From Antedon bifida (taxonomy: Eukaryota; Echinodermata; Crinoidea; Comatulida; Antedonidae), in contig OY727096.1 in NCBI GenBank assembly GCA_963402885.1, positions 6,820,001-6,884,000 on the forward strand: a stretch of 64,000 bases of DNA, read 5' to 3'. Every line of letters begins with the position of its first letter. Within the stretch, counting starts at the first letter, position 1. The notes beneath the pieces are model-generated. The model saw nothing but the letters and a program-made list of their open reading frames with translations, had not been told where the DNA came from and made no database searches. Below are positions 42,161 through 55,675 of this stretch, one piece after another. The translations under genes were made by a program, and so were the position numbers.

Positions 42161-43738
42161 TTTACAATACATACATGATTGATTGCAAGACGCTGTATAC
42201 GATTGGATAGATACATTTTAGGCACGTCACAATCACATTTCTTACAACTAACCTAACGGCAACGATGGCGTTCCATAGCCAATATATTTTTTTTTAAAAT
42301 CTAAGTTGTTGTCAGAGACAGACAGATATGTTGGTACATTGTTTAGAATAATACATTGTTTAGGATAATTAAATACTCTAGATTGTTGTGCACATTCGTA
42401 ATGATTACTAATACCAACTGAATGTAATTTAAAGCACGTGAACCATTGAGTGCATTGACCTTTGGCAATTATAACGGTGTGAATTACAACATAGAAGGAA
42501 ACAACAATTTAGGGACAATATGACAATTAATTTTACTATGGAGGAACTATAATATACTTATATATATATCTTGTATTATTTTATTTATGAATATGAGACA
42601 CTGTAATAGACAGTGTGTAGGCCTATCAAACAAACTGCTAAATTAATTCATAATCGTAAGCAGGTTAATAAGTTAGTTACTTCAGTAGTAGACTTGCCCC
42701 AAGTCTGTATTTATTGTCTTTTTTATGTTTACCACCAGTCGACGTTTCGATTCGGGTAGTATACGTATGAAACGCCACATATGCCAAAATAGTCAAAACT
42801 CCTGGAACCCATACTACTTCAGTAGCTGCAGTATTAGAGAATTTTGTCATGGCGTGATTATACTTATATATATCTCACGTAAATTGTGGAATTTGCGTAC
42901 GGAAATGTCGTTAAAAATCAAATTATTATAGTTTTAATTATGACACTTTCAGTCTGCAGCCCACATGTGCAAGAACTGTTTTATTGTCAAATATAAATTA
43001 TTGCAAAATAATTCAAGCTTTATTGAATTTATGTTTCAATATTTTAAAAATTAGTATCCTTTATGATTGAATCACTTTGGAATCTAGATGGTGATTATAT
43101 ATTTACACAGAACTGTTAAAGCATTCAAATAAAGTACATCAGCGCCACGGGTGTCGACAGGTGCGCTGTTTCCCGGCATAGTAAGTACGTACAATGTTAG
43201 GTATTTTGGGATATGTGCTGATGACAGATTTTCTGTCCCGGTAGATATGTCTGTCTAGGATGATGGTGGTCTGCCAAATGAATCCGTTTAGGCTTTTATT
43301 AAAAGGGGAAACAATTTTGGATAACAAGACTTAACCCGCAGCACATATCGTAACATTAGTCATTTTAAAGGTGGGCTCCGGGAATAAAATTTCAAATTTT
43401 TTTCTTGTAATATTGTCTTATGAGAGGTGGAAATTGTGATTGGCAAAATGAATGTGAATGCCCAATGCAAGAACAAGGCTGTAAAACATTACAAAGCAAA
43501 CAAACAAAGTATTATCAAATTACACAAAGGTAAAGAATAGGCCATTTTGTGTGTGGACCAACTTTACATGACTTGCACTTGCATAAATTAACCCTGAATC
43601 GGGACAAATTATCGAAGAATTCTATTTTTTTAAATCAGGTTATATTGGTAAATTTTACTTTGAGCATTTATTTTCCCTTCATCAACATTAGTTGACAAGG
43701 TGATACAATGTTATAAATTTGATTATTGGCTCCCACCT

Positions 43739-43824
43739 TTAAGCTTGGTTCCCCACCACGCAACGCCAGGAATTTGTCCAATCACGACGCGTGGATCATC
43801 GTATAATAGTCTGAATCAAGCTTT
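43739..43824. mobile_element. Short MITE family 2-related element
   Basis: taagcttggttccccacc and gtctgaatcaagctttat are inverted ends only about 85 bp apart. Confidence 0.6.
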
Positions 43825-45234
43825 ATGTTCATTCGTTCAGGCATTTGGTCAAAATCATTGTCAACATATGTACACGAGACAACAAGAAAAATACAAATTG
43901 GGTTAAAAAGGTATAAAACTGCAATAAAACAATACAAAGCAGAAAGCACGAGTTAAAATAGGCCTATTGATAAATTACAGTCATAAAATATTAAAGTAAA
44001 TTAGCATAGCGCTGAGATAATTAAACGTGTTAAATTTGAATGAACCATGATCATTAAAAAGTAACCAATTCAATTTGAATCAGCATAAAAAAATAAAAAT
44101 ATATCGTCAGAAATACCCAAATGACAACTTCAGTAGGCGTATTTTATATAGACATTATAACATTGCTTAATTTGACAGGTCGATTTGAAATAATAATAAA
44201 GTCCCAGAGCACGTGTTCACCGGAAACAAATTGGCCGTTACAATTTACAGTAATAGAAATTACATTAATCATTGATAGACGAAAAACAGGGCATTAACAT
44301 TATATTAAAAGGGGGGAGATTTTGGCTCAACCGACAAATTACAGTTTGGCGCACCATACGATATGACGTATACGTGCGTCCAACTTTCTCATACTAAAAT
44401 GTCATGCCTCATAGTACAATAATTGGGCGCGATCTACATTATGCATGATCAGCCTAAGGACTAGCTGACGAACTGACTAAATAGAACTAAATGAATAGAT
44501 AAGCCTACTGTAATAGATGCTGCCTGTCAAATCATTAACTACTTTAGCTATAATTTATCTCATTATTTAACAAGGTCGACTAATTTGCAAACGTATACCG
44601 CGCTCAAAATACATACGGTACCTACATTTATAAAACACGAGAACCAATAAGAAATTAATTAATTATGACGTACCATGACGATTTAAGGGATTCATGCACA
44701 CAAGTTCGTTGAACTTTATCACACTGGTGAAGCTTGAATGAAACATTCATGTTGGTATGCGAATTGCAGTTATACATATTAATCAACTTTCGTGTTAATA
44801 AGACCGATTAAAACATTACGTACACTACATGTATCAATCAAAGCGTCCAAAAAACTGTCGATGTTTGTAGGCCTACTTTTACAACGCTAAATTTATGAGA
44901 TGTGGGGCCGTAGGCGCAGGCCGACCTGCCCCTCAAATTATAAGATAATGTCAGGCCTACTTGACCTTAGTTATGTTAGTTATTTGTATTATTAGTTGAG
45001 AGCAAGTGCTGCTCCTCTAAAACTATTATCTTAATACAATAGTAATACTGATATTATACCGTAACCGACTTCCAATACCGATAGTTTTGTATTTAATAGG
45101 AAGGAAAAACTCATTTGTTCTTTGGTAGCATAGGCCTATATGTCAATATCATTACCTGTCAAGTTTTGTGTAATGTTTTATATATTCGCAGGTGCAAAGT
45201 GCATCTCATGGTGACATTAAATATTCGTGATTAA

Positions 45235-45650
45235 ACACATGTAAGAGTAAGGTACACATTAATGTCACCATGTCATTGAAAAAATCGTGTGCGTACAAAC
45301 AGCCGGAGTTGCGTCAACCACGATATTTGACATTTGTACATTATAGTCTGATGTACCATTTGTTTGCCTTCTATGATTAAAGCATTGCAAAATAAATTTA
45401 GTACCGACTATAAACAATACAATTATGAAGTAAGAGTTAGGTACACCATGCTATTGACAAAATCGTGTGCGTACAAACAGCCGGAGTTCTGGTGGAACCA
45501 TCAACAACGATATTTGACATTTGTACATAGTCTGATCATGGAGAAATATTATTTCTCCATGGTCTGATGTATTTTTTTCCTTTCTATGAGCATTATTAAC
45601 TAAATTCAGTAGTGACTATAGGCCTAAACAATACGGTTATGCAGTGTAGG
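45235..45650. repeat. Tandem duplication of about 190 bp
   Basis: Two units share aaaatcgtgtgcgtacaaac, agccggagtt, cgatatttgacatttgtaca, agtctgat and cgactata-aacaatac in order. The second contains a short perfect palindrome around ggagaaatattatttctcc. Confidence 0.8.
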
Positions 45651-45859
45651 AAATCCATGAATTAAGTTGTCTTGTTTGTTGTTTGTTTAGCTATTTCCCA
45701 AAACCAGGAAATGTATTCGTTTATAAATATTTGTGTCGCTATAAATTTGAAAAAACTCAGCTGTTTTATTGTATTTTGCGTCCTCCTACACATTTGTAAT
45801 AAAACGGTTTATTATTTTAGCGTTCATTTTTTGTGTGTCATAGGCCTACGCGTTGGCGT

Positions 45860-46446
45860 ATTAAGATATTCACACTTGTTCCGTTTACGGACCGGAAGTC
45901 AGGCACCGTTCAATTCTTTCTGATTTTCCAATTAGGGACTTTACGAAACAGGACGGTTAGAGGAGGACGGACTACCGTACGCACCCTTGCGCGAAGACGA
46001 CGACGACCGGCAGTATCTCCCTCCCTTCTGCATCGCTTGGCTTTTGGTGATACAACATAGGCCTAGCCTTCCAAGCTAGGGGATTCACATTCAGTCACCG
46101 CGCAAAATGTATTGCTTAGGCCTAATTAATTAAATTAGAAGTTCAAATTTAGAGTTTCGAAAATTCCACCTTTAAGTATATTTTGAACTGTATATTTAAG
46201 ATTAAATGTACATTTCTAGTCGTTCTCCGCAAACGGGAAAATGGCAACTTTATCGTCCTCAAAAGTTAAGACGACAAAATTTCACGCTAAGCTCCGCCCA
46301 TTTTGTTAAAGCTCATAAATTATGGCATACATTATTCAGGAGCACCGTCCTGTGCTTACCGTCCTGTTTCGTAAAGTCCCTATTGAACAACGACGCCGTC
46401 TTCCGTTCCGTGAAACGGAACAAATGTGAACTTAGCTCTATTAATA
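45860..46446. mobile_element. Element with about 100-bp terminal inverted repeats
   Basis: The left arm (about 45860-45972) and right arm (about 46340-46446) mirror each other: acttgttccgttt, agggactttacgaaacagga, cggt. The inner 370 bases hold no transposase, so it is non-autonomous or a fold-back. Confidence 0.75.
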
Positions 46447-47929
46447 GTTAAGCTTGGAGGCCGTTAGATTAATTTTATCTTCTCTGGTTTGTTATCAGGA
46501 CGTTATGAAAGGTTTTAGACAGATTATGTTTAAACCGCAGACTGTTGCGGGGTGCCGCAAAAACAAAACGACTTTTATGGTAATAAGACAGATGATGTAA
46601 CCGCAAATTGTTTTGGGTGCCGTAAATCAAACGTTAATATTATATAATACTAAACCGTCGTCATAAAGATGAAATACATAATTTCGTTTTCAGTATAATG
46701 TCACATTATTAATGATACTTATTTTATGAAATGTTTAAAGCACACAACAAATGTACACAGGCCTATCGTTATTTTTCCCCGTGCTCAAATAATGTTCTTA
46801 TATTGCCAATTTTAGCCTCATCCAAATGTGCTTGTATAATATTCAATTTCTGTATATCAAAAGGTGCCTAGAATGATGATTAAGCTCTCTGATAAAGATA
46901 AAGCAATTCTTATACATTCGGAATTTAACAGTTTACTTTGGCACAATATTTCTTCTTATTCTGTTTGGCTATTTTATTGATTGTTTTTATTGTATAACAC
47001 TGCTTTGTAATGTCAATAATACATATGGACATCAGTATGACTTTTGTTTGATTAACATTTAGTATACAAACATAGACCCTGATAAATTAATTGATAACGC
47101 ACCGGTAATGATCTCATTCCGCATGTGGAAAAGTCAAATATCTACCGTGGATTGTTTTGCTACAGATACATAAAGATATAAATAAATCAATCAATCAATT
47201 CCTTAGATTTTGTAATGATATCCGGTGGTATATTTTACAAAATACACTTCCTTTTTAAATCATAAATTTATATATTGTATTATTCAGAATTCCCTAGATT
47301 CTACTATGGCTAACTTATTTGTATCATATTTATATTACATTGAATGTCGTATTTAATTGAATGTGATGCTCTAAACTTTCGAGCTTTCGTTTTTGTGTCT
47401 GCAGATGGAACAGAGCGTGGTTGTACCAACTCCCTGGTCGGAGGAGGTAGTAAATTTAATACGCGCATGCGTTATAGGCCCAGTCTATTCACTGTTACTG
47501 TATTATTAGAATGGTCTATTTATCATACATGATTGGTATATAAAGATACAAATATAACGTTTTGATATCTCAGTTATCAGTTAAATAGTTATCAGTTAAA
47601 TAGTTATCTATACAAATTGACAGGAGAACTTGTGCTTTATGTGAACTTGCCACAAATCAATGCTTTGATATTTGTGCTCTATCTTTTTAATCTGACGATC
47701 AAATAAAGAACGGGAGCGAAATCAAATGGTCAACAAGTTAGGCCTACATTGAGTGTTAAAAGTCTCACGGGTAAAGCATGATTCAACCTACATTTATGTG
47801 TAGAGCTAATAATAATATCGCGAAAAATACATAACATAAAAGACAGAGTCACGAAGGATAGATATGCACCCAACACCCACACAAATGATCATCCATTTTT
47901 TCAAGTGGGTGCGGGGATGTGTGAGGGGT

Positions 47930-47950
47930 GGGGGGGGGGGGGGGGGGGGG
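47930..47950. repeat. G21 homopolymer
   Basis: Twenty-one consecutive G lie in a wider G-rich stretch (47900-47952). It may form a quadruplex, or its length may be a sequencing artefact. Confidence 0.85.
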
Positions 47951-49964
47951 TGTTGTTGATAGAACGATTAAGCCTAGTAAAAAATAAACACTTTTTCGTC
48001 GAAATAAGCCATGTGAGAGTCTAAACAAATATAAACGGGGCACTAGGCTATATATTTTTTCGTAACAATTTCTGATAACATGTTTTCATCAACAAACAAG
48101 CATGATCAGTCCATGGGGCTGTTTTTTACCTCCATGGTCTAACCCAGTGACCAGTTCGAACTTTATTTAAGTGTCAAATACAGTAATCTATTTGCGTAAG
48201 CCTAGTGTATCATTTTGGTATATTGCATATATCAATTCCAGATATCAAAATCCACTTATTTTCTATTATTGATTATAAGGGTATGATCTAGTGGGTGGCC
48301 ACTCACGAATATGCATAGGTACACTGGTGCTTGGGAAGATCATTAACACCCGGTTATAAAGATGTACTGTATGTATGGTGAAAAGAAGATTATTATTATT
48401 ATTATAAAAAGCAGCGATGTATATATATGTTATCCGCCCGTGACCCCCACACAGGCTGATCAAGGATTTTGCAATGGTGGACCAAAAGTTTTAAAATGAA
48501 GTGGAACTTAACCTAATGTTCTATATTTTGCATTGTGTTATATTTTGTCGACGGGTCGCTCGGCCCGCCCCTCCCCCTCCTCTCCCCACTTAGAACCGCC
48601 TACGACCTACTGTATGACTGCAAAGAAGGGAAAAGGAAAGACAATTATTGGCTTTTATATTAAATGTTACATATAGATAAGTGATTGTAGGCCTAGATGG
48701 CAAAACATAATTTCAATAGTACAATTACTGTGTTTAATCCCCGAACAAAACAAATTATAGGTCACCAAAATATTGACGTACAGTATGAAAATGGGTTGAG
48801 CTTTCATTTTTCTAAACTTTTGCTTTATTTTGATTTAAAATTTAAATCAAATCATCACAGATTAGAAAGAGACTTTCTAATACAAAATGTGTAGCTCGTT
48901 TGTTTGGTCCTTGGTGCCCATTATGAATAAAGGACCTAATCTATGTGTATGTGTACATTCATACCATGAAATATGACCTATTACGTGAACTCTTGAAATC
49001 CTTTCTTCTTCTAATATAGCCGTGGGATATTATAAACAAATAAGAATACTGTGTGGACAGTTGGATTAAGAAAATGGCTAAGCTGGTAAGATTTTAAAGT
49101 ATGTGCGAAATATATAATACTGCACAATATAGTTCCTGGGTATATAATGTACCATTTTATTTTGTTGATAGGAGTTTATTGACCAAAAGCCAATATATAA
49201 TGTTGAAAATGAAAATCTACAGAAAAAACAATATCAACATTAAAAAGCAGAAAGTTATTTTTAAAAAGCAAATCGTTTTAAACACGATAAATACTTTGCT
49301 TAGAGAGCAGGGTGTGGAGAAATAGAAAATAAGAAAAAAATGTCTTATCTTACTATCACAGATTGTAATGTAACATACTTCCGTGAAATTGAAAACATGG
49401 TCCACATAATGGGTTTAATAATATATATACATATGTATACAGTACATTAGCTTATCATATTATATAGGCCTACTAAAGTACTATTTTGATTATTCAATGG
49501 AACATACACCCTGTGGTGTTGTGGCGCCACTCCAATATGACTACTCACGACAAGACTCTGACGAAAGTACATAAAGTATGGCATGTAAACCATATAGGCC
49601 TATAATGTACAGTATGTAGAGATATCGTAGAGTACTTTCGCATGATAACATAAAGTATACTATAAACAAAAAAACACTTTCTTGAAAATCTGACGACATA
49701 TAGGCAGTACCGGTATTGCACACATTATTTGTTCTATAAATAACATTAAACAATGCTGAAGATATTGAATCTTCCGTTCCAAGAACTTAACTGAAGGAAT
49801 CATTGTTTGGCTCTTTAGTTTCTCTAAATTCCCTAAAGGAATTCATTTGGGGAGTCAGTTGGGGGAAATGTTTGTCACATTTGTATTATTTTAAAACTTT
49901 AGTGTTTAACCGCTGATTATCGGAAAATATTTTTTTTTTATATGTTTTTTTGATTACACCTTAT

Positions 49965-50185
49965 TTATAACAGGTGACCCTAAACAGCGCATGCTGACAA
50001 TTAAGGGACCCTCTTGATGAGTGACAGTGGCTGTGTGTATACTAGTGTACCGGGGTAACCCCCTACTCGTCTCGAAAAATGCACATGAGCCAGATGTGTA
50101 CACTGGACTACGGTTTATATAGTCCTTTTCCGAGAAGACGTCGCTCAAATCTTCACATAGGCTACGTAAACCTATGTTTAAACTT
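49965..50185 (-). mobile_element. Partial tRNA-type SINE, minus copy
   Basis: The reverse complement matches the body of 13959-14345: gaagacg, ggactatataaaccgtagtc, cagtgtacac, gagacgagtagggggttacc. The tRNA head is missing. Confidence 0.75.
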
Positions 50186-51539
50186 GCTTCGAACTTCAAA
50201 TGCCTTTTTGAGTTTTCTTTTTTACACCTAATTTAAATCGTCTGATCTATACAGACTATTACCACCACATCCCTCGCGGGCATACATGGGGCATACGTTA
50301 GTCCCCTGTGTGTGCTTTTAATATTGCTGTGTATGGCCTAGAACTGGGAAAACTCGGCATGTTTCAATCTACTATATTAAGCATAGAAGCAGACCTCTTA
50401 TCGTTCATAACGAAATGAAGGATTGCAACGTCTGGCAATCATAAAACTCTACATGAGGCAACAAGAAATAAGTCAAGAAATTATTAATAGTAGAACCTTA
50501 AATATGGATCAAATTTAGCTTTAAAATAATGCTATAGCGACCACGACCAGGCTTGGTGTTTCAAGACATGTTGTAGCAGCGGGTAGGCCCACTTATCAAG
50601 GACATAACCCCAACAAGTTCAGAAAAACTTTGACAATGAACAAGTTGCAGTTTTATTTATAAGTATTAAAAAGTATGGCACGTTAAGCTGCCATTTATTC
50701 ATAAAATAGAGATATCTTTTTATAAAGAGATACATTAATAGATCAAAAGGGAAAATTACTGGGTCTATAGTGAAAAACACCACATTACCGCTCATTAATT
50801 ACAAGTAGAAAACGAAAAAAAAGAAGGTATTAATCGGTATATCAACCAATAGTCTACATTGGCGGATACAGGATTTTGTTTTAAAAGAGGAAGACAGGCT
50901 TTACAGAATCAAAACCTAATTGACTATAAAACCTTTAAAAGAGATAATGCATTTCTAACATGTACAATAAATCGAAAAACAAGTCAACGAAGTAAGGGTT
51001 TTAGAAGAAAATGTATATGTTTAATCGAATGTAAACACTTATTTAAGAAATACTTCGATACAAATTTAATAATAAACACAACGTATTACTACTGTATAGC
51101 CTACTGTAAAGAGAGCTAAAGCAGGTGACAAAAGAGCACTATTATCGGGTACTTAAAAAGTTAAAGAACTTATAACACCACTCCAGGCAGTTATTTTTTA
51201 CTGAATAACGCAAACATATTAATACAACTACAATAGTTGGTGTTATACATTCTAGAGTAATCTTAGGGAAATAGATTAAAAAAAACAGATCACGTTCTTA
51301 AAAATGTTTCGAAAAAGAAAATTAACAATTGTATTTTAAATGTTTTTTGTCTGGAATTGAATTTTATTTTTTTTTAAATGTTAGTACTGTAGGCCTATGT
51401 AAACTTTATTTTTAGGTGATCATTTAGAATAAAATGATCACCTATTATTGTTATTGTATTAAATTTTTTAAAATTTTAGATTTGTACATATTTTATATTT
51501 AAATTAACTTTTAAAGGAATTTTATATTTGTATACTTTT

Positions 51540-51600
51540 TATATTACAATGTAAATTTGACGCAATTCAGTTATTTCTGAATTGAATTGAATTGAACAAT
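51540..51600. repeat. Possible retroelement 3' tail
   Basis: A short tandem of gaattgaattgaattgaa ends an AT-rich stretch, as in the 3' ends of some non-LTR elements. No coding part is recognisable upstream. Confidence 0.35.
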
Positions 51601-52708
51601 ACCCAATTTTATGCGTTTACATTTACTATTAGGATGGCTATGTCGGAGTGAACTTTAATTCATGTATACTTCGTGCTTTATTTGTCAGCACTATGAGGCC
51701 TACGCTGTAATTTATTAAAATTATTTAATTCATTAACAATTAGAAATATAAGATAATTAAGAAAGTTGGAATAGTTAAAAAGTTAACCATAGAAAATCCA
51801 TAGCCTATATAATATAGATAGGTAGTACGTTAGGTATACTGTATATAGGAAATATGTATAAACATACTAATTCATATGAAATTAAGTATTAGAACTTGAA
51901 GTGAATCTATTACATTGTGTACTGAATCAACATAATTCGGTGTTAATAGATGCATGACACTAATTAATAAGCAAACACTAATTAATAAGTTCATATTGAC
52001 GTTTGAATAAACAAGTTCAAATCTCGGTGACTAGCATGACAAAGAATTAAAATTCTTCGTCCTCAAAACGTGAACATTCTGCCCAGCATCTCTAAACTTC
52101 CTTGACCTTTCATTACTTTTATCATTAACCATTAAAAAACTATTATTTTTTACTACAGTACTACTAGTAGGCCTACCTTATATGACCCATTCTTGTAAGA
52201 TGTCGACATGATTGGTATCAATATCCACTATCTAAATTCATTCCACGGTCCAAGTCCACACGATAGCCAAAACAAATTAAGCTGCCTGTTTTTGTATACT
52301 TCCAATTGTTATTCCGAGTGCTTCTAATAACGGTAGCACGGTAGCAAATCATAAGCCAATTAGCTCCAACATTTACGGTATGAAACATTTATACTTGTGA
52401 CATTGAAAGTGTTGGTATGCGCATGCGCTGTGTATTAATTTCGTTACGGTCTGGTAAATTTAGAATGAATGATTTGTGTTTAGTGTCGAGCACGAGGTGG
52501 CGAAGGCCTTTTGTCGAATGGAGGAGTATGTCCTCTCAAAACAAACATTTTAGTTTCTTGTATTGTTTGTTTCCGATTTGTTTGATGACTGTTGATTGTG
52601 TGGACCATGGAGTAAGTGTGGACTGTACATGCATCATGAGGTCATTGGACATAATTATAGGAACGGAAGGAACAATCAATTAAGTCGCCTTTCTTAAAAG
52701 AAAAACTA

Positions 52709-52829
52709 ATTTGACAAAAAATGTGATGTGCTCAAATATGGTAGTGATATGCCCAATTATGGTAATGATATGACATCATCATGTCCATGGGCACATCACT
52801 TTTTTTTTGTGAAATAAAGTTTGATGGTA
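52709..52829. mobile_element. MITE family 1, copy h (both ends lost)
   Basis: The core atttgacaaaaaatgtgatg, aatatggtagtgatatgccc and tgatatgacatcatcatgtc is intact. The ctgtctacac termini are gone. Confidence 0.7.
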
Positions 52830-53324
52830 TTTCAATTAATCAGTCAAATAATATATTGAGAAGAGTTTGTTCCAAAAGGGACCGGTGTAGACAAAAAAAA
52901 ATCCTATAAAAAAACCAACTAAAATTACTATTTCAACGGCAAACCCTTAAGTTAAAGGAACACACGAGGAGGGACCTAGGCCTCAGACATTACATGTTGT
53001 TGTGTGTAAAAAAAGGTGTGTACGATTGGGTAGTATGAACTATGGAGAAAATAAAACATTGTAAAAGTATTATTATTAGAAGCCGAATTAAAAAATGAAG
53101 TTGGAATTTACTAAATCTTTCCAAAATGAAAACTCCCGCAAAAAGATCTACTGCACTTTTACAGGCTTGAGGGCGCTATACCATGTTTTAGGAACGAGTT
53201 AAAAAAAATCTACATTCAAACGAGACAGTGCACATAATACGCGCGAACTTATGGAAGGACTGCCCTCCAACTGTGTTCATTTAACGCCTTGAAAACAATA
53301 GGCCTACTATGAAAAATCTTTTAT

Positions 53325-55672
53325 TCGTAAACAATTATAAGGGTCGGCGGAGAAAATATTAGACTAGTAGACGACTTACTAAATTTTACAAAAGATAAAA
53401 ATATACCTAGTGCAATGATCTTTCTTGATTTTGCTAAGGCTTTTGATTCCATAGACAGAAAGTTATTGCTTAAAACACTCGAGAAATTTGGCTTCGGCAA
53501 ATCGTTCATAAAATGGATTAACTTAATTTATACTGATACACGATGTAAAGTGATAAACAATGGTTGGGTCTCTGAGAGCTTCAAAATGAATTGCGGAGTT
53601 AGACAAGGGTGTCCACTCGCTGCCTTATTATTTATCTTAGTTGCCGAAATTATGTCAATAAATATAAAAGCGAATCCACTCTGCAAAGGCATCACACTAC
53701 CAAGTACAGAATATTCTGCAGATAAAATTGTTAAAATTGCCCAATTAGCAGATGATACTGTAATTTTCACGCGTGATGGACATAGCTTAAAATATTTTTT
53801 TGATGAAATAAAAAAATTCTGTGATATATCAGGCGTAAAATTAAATAAAAAAAAAAACAAATGGCATTTGGATTGGATCAAGCAGATTTCTTGATTCCTC
53901 TCCATATAATATTTTATGGACAAAAGAACCAATTAAATTCTTAGGAATTTACGTTGGTTACGACGAAAAGTTGTCTGAAAAAAAGAATTGGGACAATAAA
54001 ATGGTTAATTTGAAAAAAACTTTACAGTTATGGAAAACAAGACACTTATCTTTCTTTCGAAAAATAATAATAATTAAAACTCTAGCTATATCTAAGCTCA
54101 TTTACAATGCTAGTGTAATAAATGTACCAACATTCCTATTGTTGAAAAGGAAATTTTTTATGGAGCGGAAATAGAGAAAAAATTAAAAGAACAACACTTA
54201 TTAATAAAAACGAAGACGGATGTCTCAACATGGTTTATTTTAATGCATTAGTGAAGTCTCTAAAACTGAGCTGGGTCAAGCGTTTGCTAAGCCCAGATCC
54301 AGGGAAATGGAAATTTATCCCTAGACATTATATGTACCCAATAGAATGTACACTTTAGATTAGTAAAATTAATACTGAAAATCATACAATTTTAAAAGAT
54401 ATGCCAGTGTTCTATCAACAATTATTAAAAGCTGTTGTGATTCTAAATAACATATTCAGTACAGAACCACACACTGTAAACGAAATTAAATCTCAACAAT
54501 TATGGGAAAACAAGTATGTAACACTAGATGGCAAATCAATGTACTTCTGCTCCTGGTTAAATTCTGGTATCAAAACAATCAATGATATAATTGTTGATAA
54601 TGAACTAATAACATATCAAAGGTTGATTCCAATGTTATGTAACAAAGAAAACGGGTTGATTGAATACTTTGCTGTTATCAATGCCATACCGCATCAATGG
54701 AAAACAATTGTTAAAACACCGAATGTTGAAAATGAAATAGATAAAACCTTTGACATGCTTACATTTTATAAACAAAATAAATCATCTACGTTTTATAGAT
54801 ATCTTATTAATAGTAAAGTCTCTATCCCAAGATCACAAGTGAAATGGGAACAGGAATTTGGTGTCGATTTAAATTGGCACGCATGGTGTAATAAACACTA
54901 AACATATTGTAAAAGTTGCTCAATTCAACTTTAAATTGTTACACAGAATTATAGCATGTAGGAAAAAAATAAAACTATGGAAATTAGCTGATAGTGATAT
55001 ATGCCAAAAATGTAAAATAGAAGTAGAAAACGAAAAACATATGCTTTATACATGTAATACAATTCAGCCAGCCTGGAGAAAGTTCAATTCAATGATTGTT
55101 AAGTGTTTTCCTGTTAACGAAACACAAAACAACCTTTCAAGTTGGACTAATATAGTCACTGGAAATACAAATAGCAAACTCATCAATGAATTAATTTCTG
55201 TTTTTTGTTTTTCAATATATAAATCATGTATAACATATAAAAAAACGTTGAAAAACGAAAATGTACAAAGAACGATATGGAACCTATACAGAATAGAACT
55301 TTTTAATTTAATTAAGAATGAATACGCATGTAACATTATCAATGCTAGAAAAAAATGGGCTAACGTCAAAGAAAAACTGTCAGAATTTTTTCAGTAAACT
55401 TTAATGGAAATAAAGTATATTGTCTGTATGTATCTAATTTGTGTATATACATTTCCATTTTATTACTTGACAGTTTTTATAGGTTTTTTTATGCCCGTGT
55501 ATATAGGTCTAATGTATTATATTTGTGTATATTTTTTATCGTTCTTGGTTTTAATGTTAATTTTATGCATATGTGTATATATTGTATGGGTATGTGTATG
55601 TATATATATATGTTTGATATATATATCTTTGATATATTTGATATATATATCATGTTATTGAAAAAATAAAAA
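53325..55672 (+). pseudogene. 5'-truncated L1/Tx1-like LINE, frameshifted
   Basis: From 53335 the frame reads VGGENIRLVDDLLNF, then MIFLDFAKAFDSIDR, GVRQGCPLAALLF and LADDTVIF. These are reverse transcriptase blocks with the A[D]D catalytic pair. After a frame break near 53870 the C-terminal part continues: KKTLQLWKTRHLSFFRKIII-like at 53971-54174, then 54401-54901, then a zinc-binding C-x2-C...H...C (CQKCKIE, KHMLYTC) at 54936-55397. The 5' UTR, ORF1 and endonuclease are absent, as in typical dead-on-arrival LINE copies. It ends in an A-rich tail at 55660-55675. Confidence 0.82.
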
Positions 55673-55675
55673 AAG

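Larger units (their letters stand above)
37523..45200. other. Long non-coding stretch, first half
   Basis: It must include the missing first exon(s) of the minus gene or their intron, but I could not place them. What I see is the 18-bp minisatellite (38436-38692), MITEs at 40653, 41485 and 43739, the 42090 repeat scrap and many taggccta words. The short open frames here have no domain signal. Confidence 0.5.
46447..53320. other. Long non-coding stretch, second half
   Basis: I find no supported exon. Contents are a short duplicated aaccgca-gggtgccg segment (46530-46635), the G-run (47930-47950), the SINE piece (49965-50185), a gaattgaattgaattgaa tail at 51579-51596 and a MITE at 52709. Open frames here are short and featureless. 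Confidence 0.5.

Noticed and set aside
44680..44726. Minus-strand ATG with a gtacgt donor, tested as first exon of the SEA/Frizzled gene
   Set aside because: It would end in phase 1, but exon m1 enters in phase 0.
45833..46060. 75-codon Arg-rich open frame
   Set aside because: It overlaps one arm of the inverted-repeat element at 45860-46446 and has no domain.
50859..51119. 86-codon Lys-rich open frame
   Set aside because: AT-rich with no recognisable motif; it could be retroelement debris, but I cannot support that.
52417..52683. 88-codon plus-strand open frame
   Set aside because: No domain, no splice partner and no homology I recognise; left uncalled.
53528..53932. 134-codon minus-strand open frame
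   Set aside because: It is antisense to the LINE reverse transcriptase.
55404..55661. Hydrophobic open frames after the LINE
   Set aside because: The sequence is TA-rich simple repeat in the LINE 3' region; hydrophobic residues follow from base composition.
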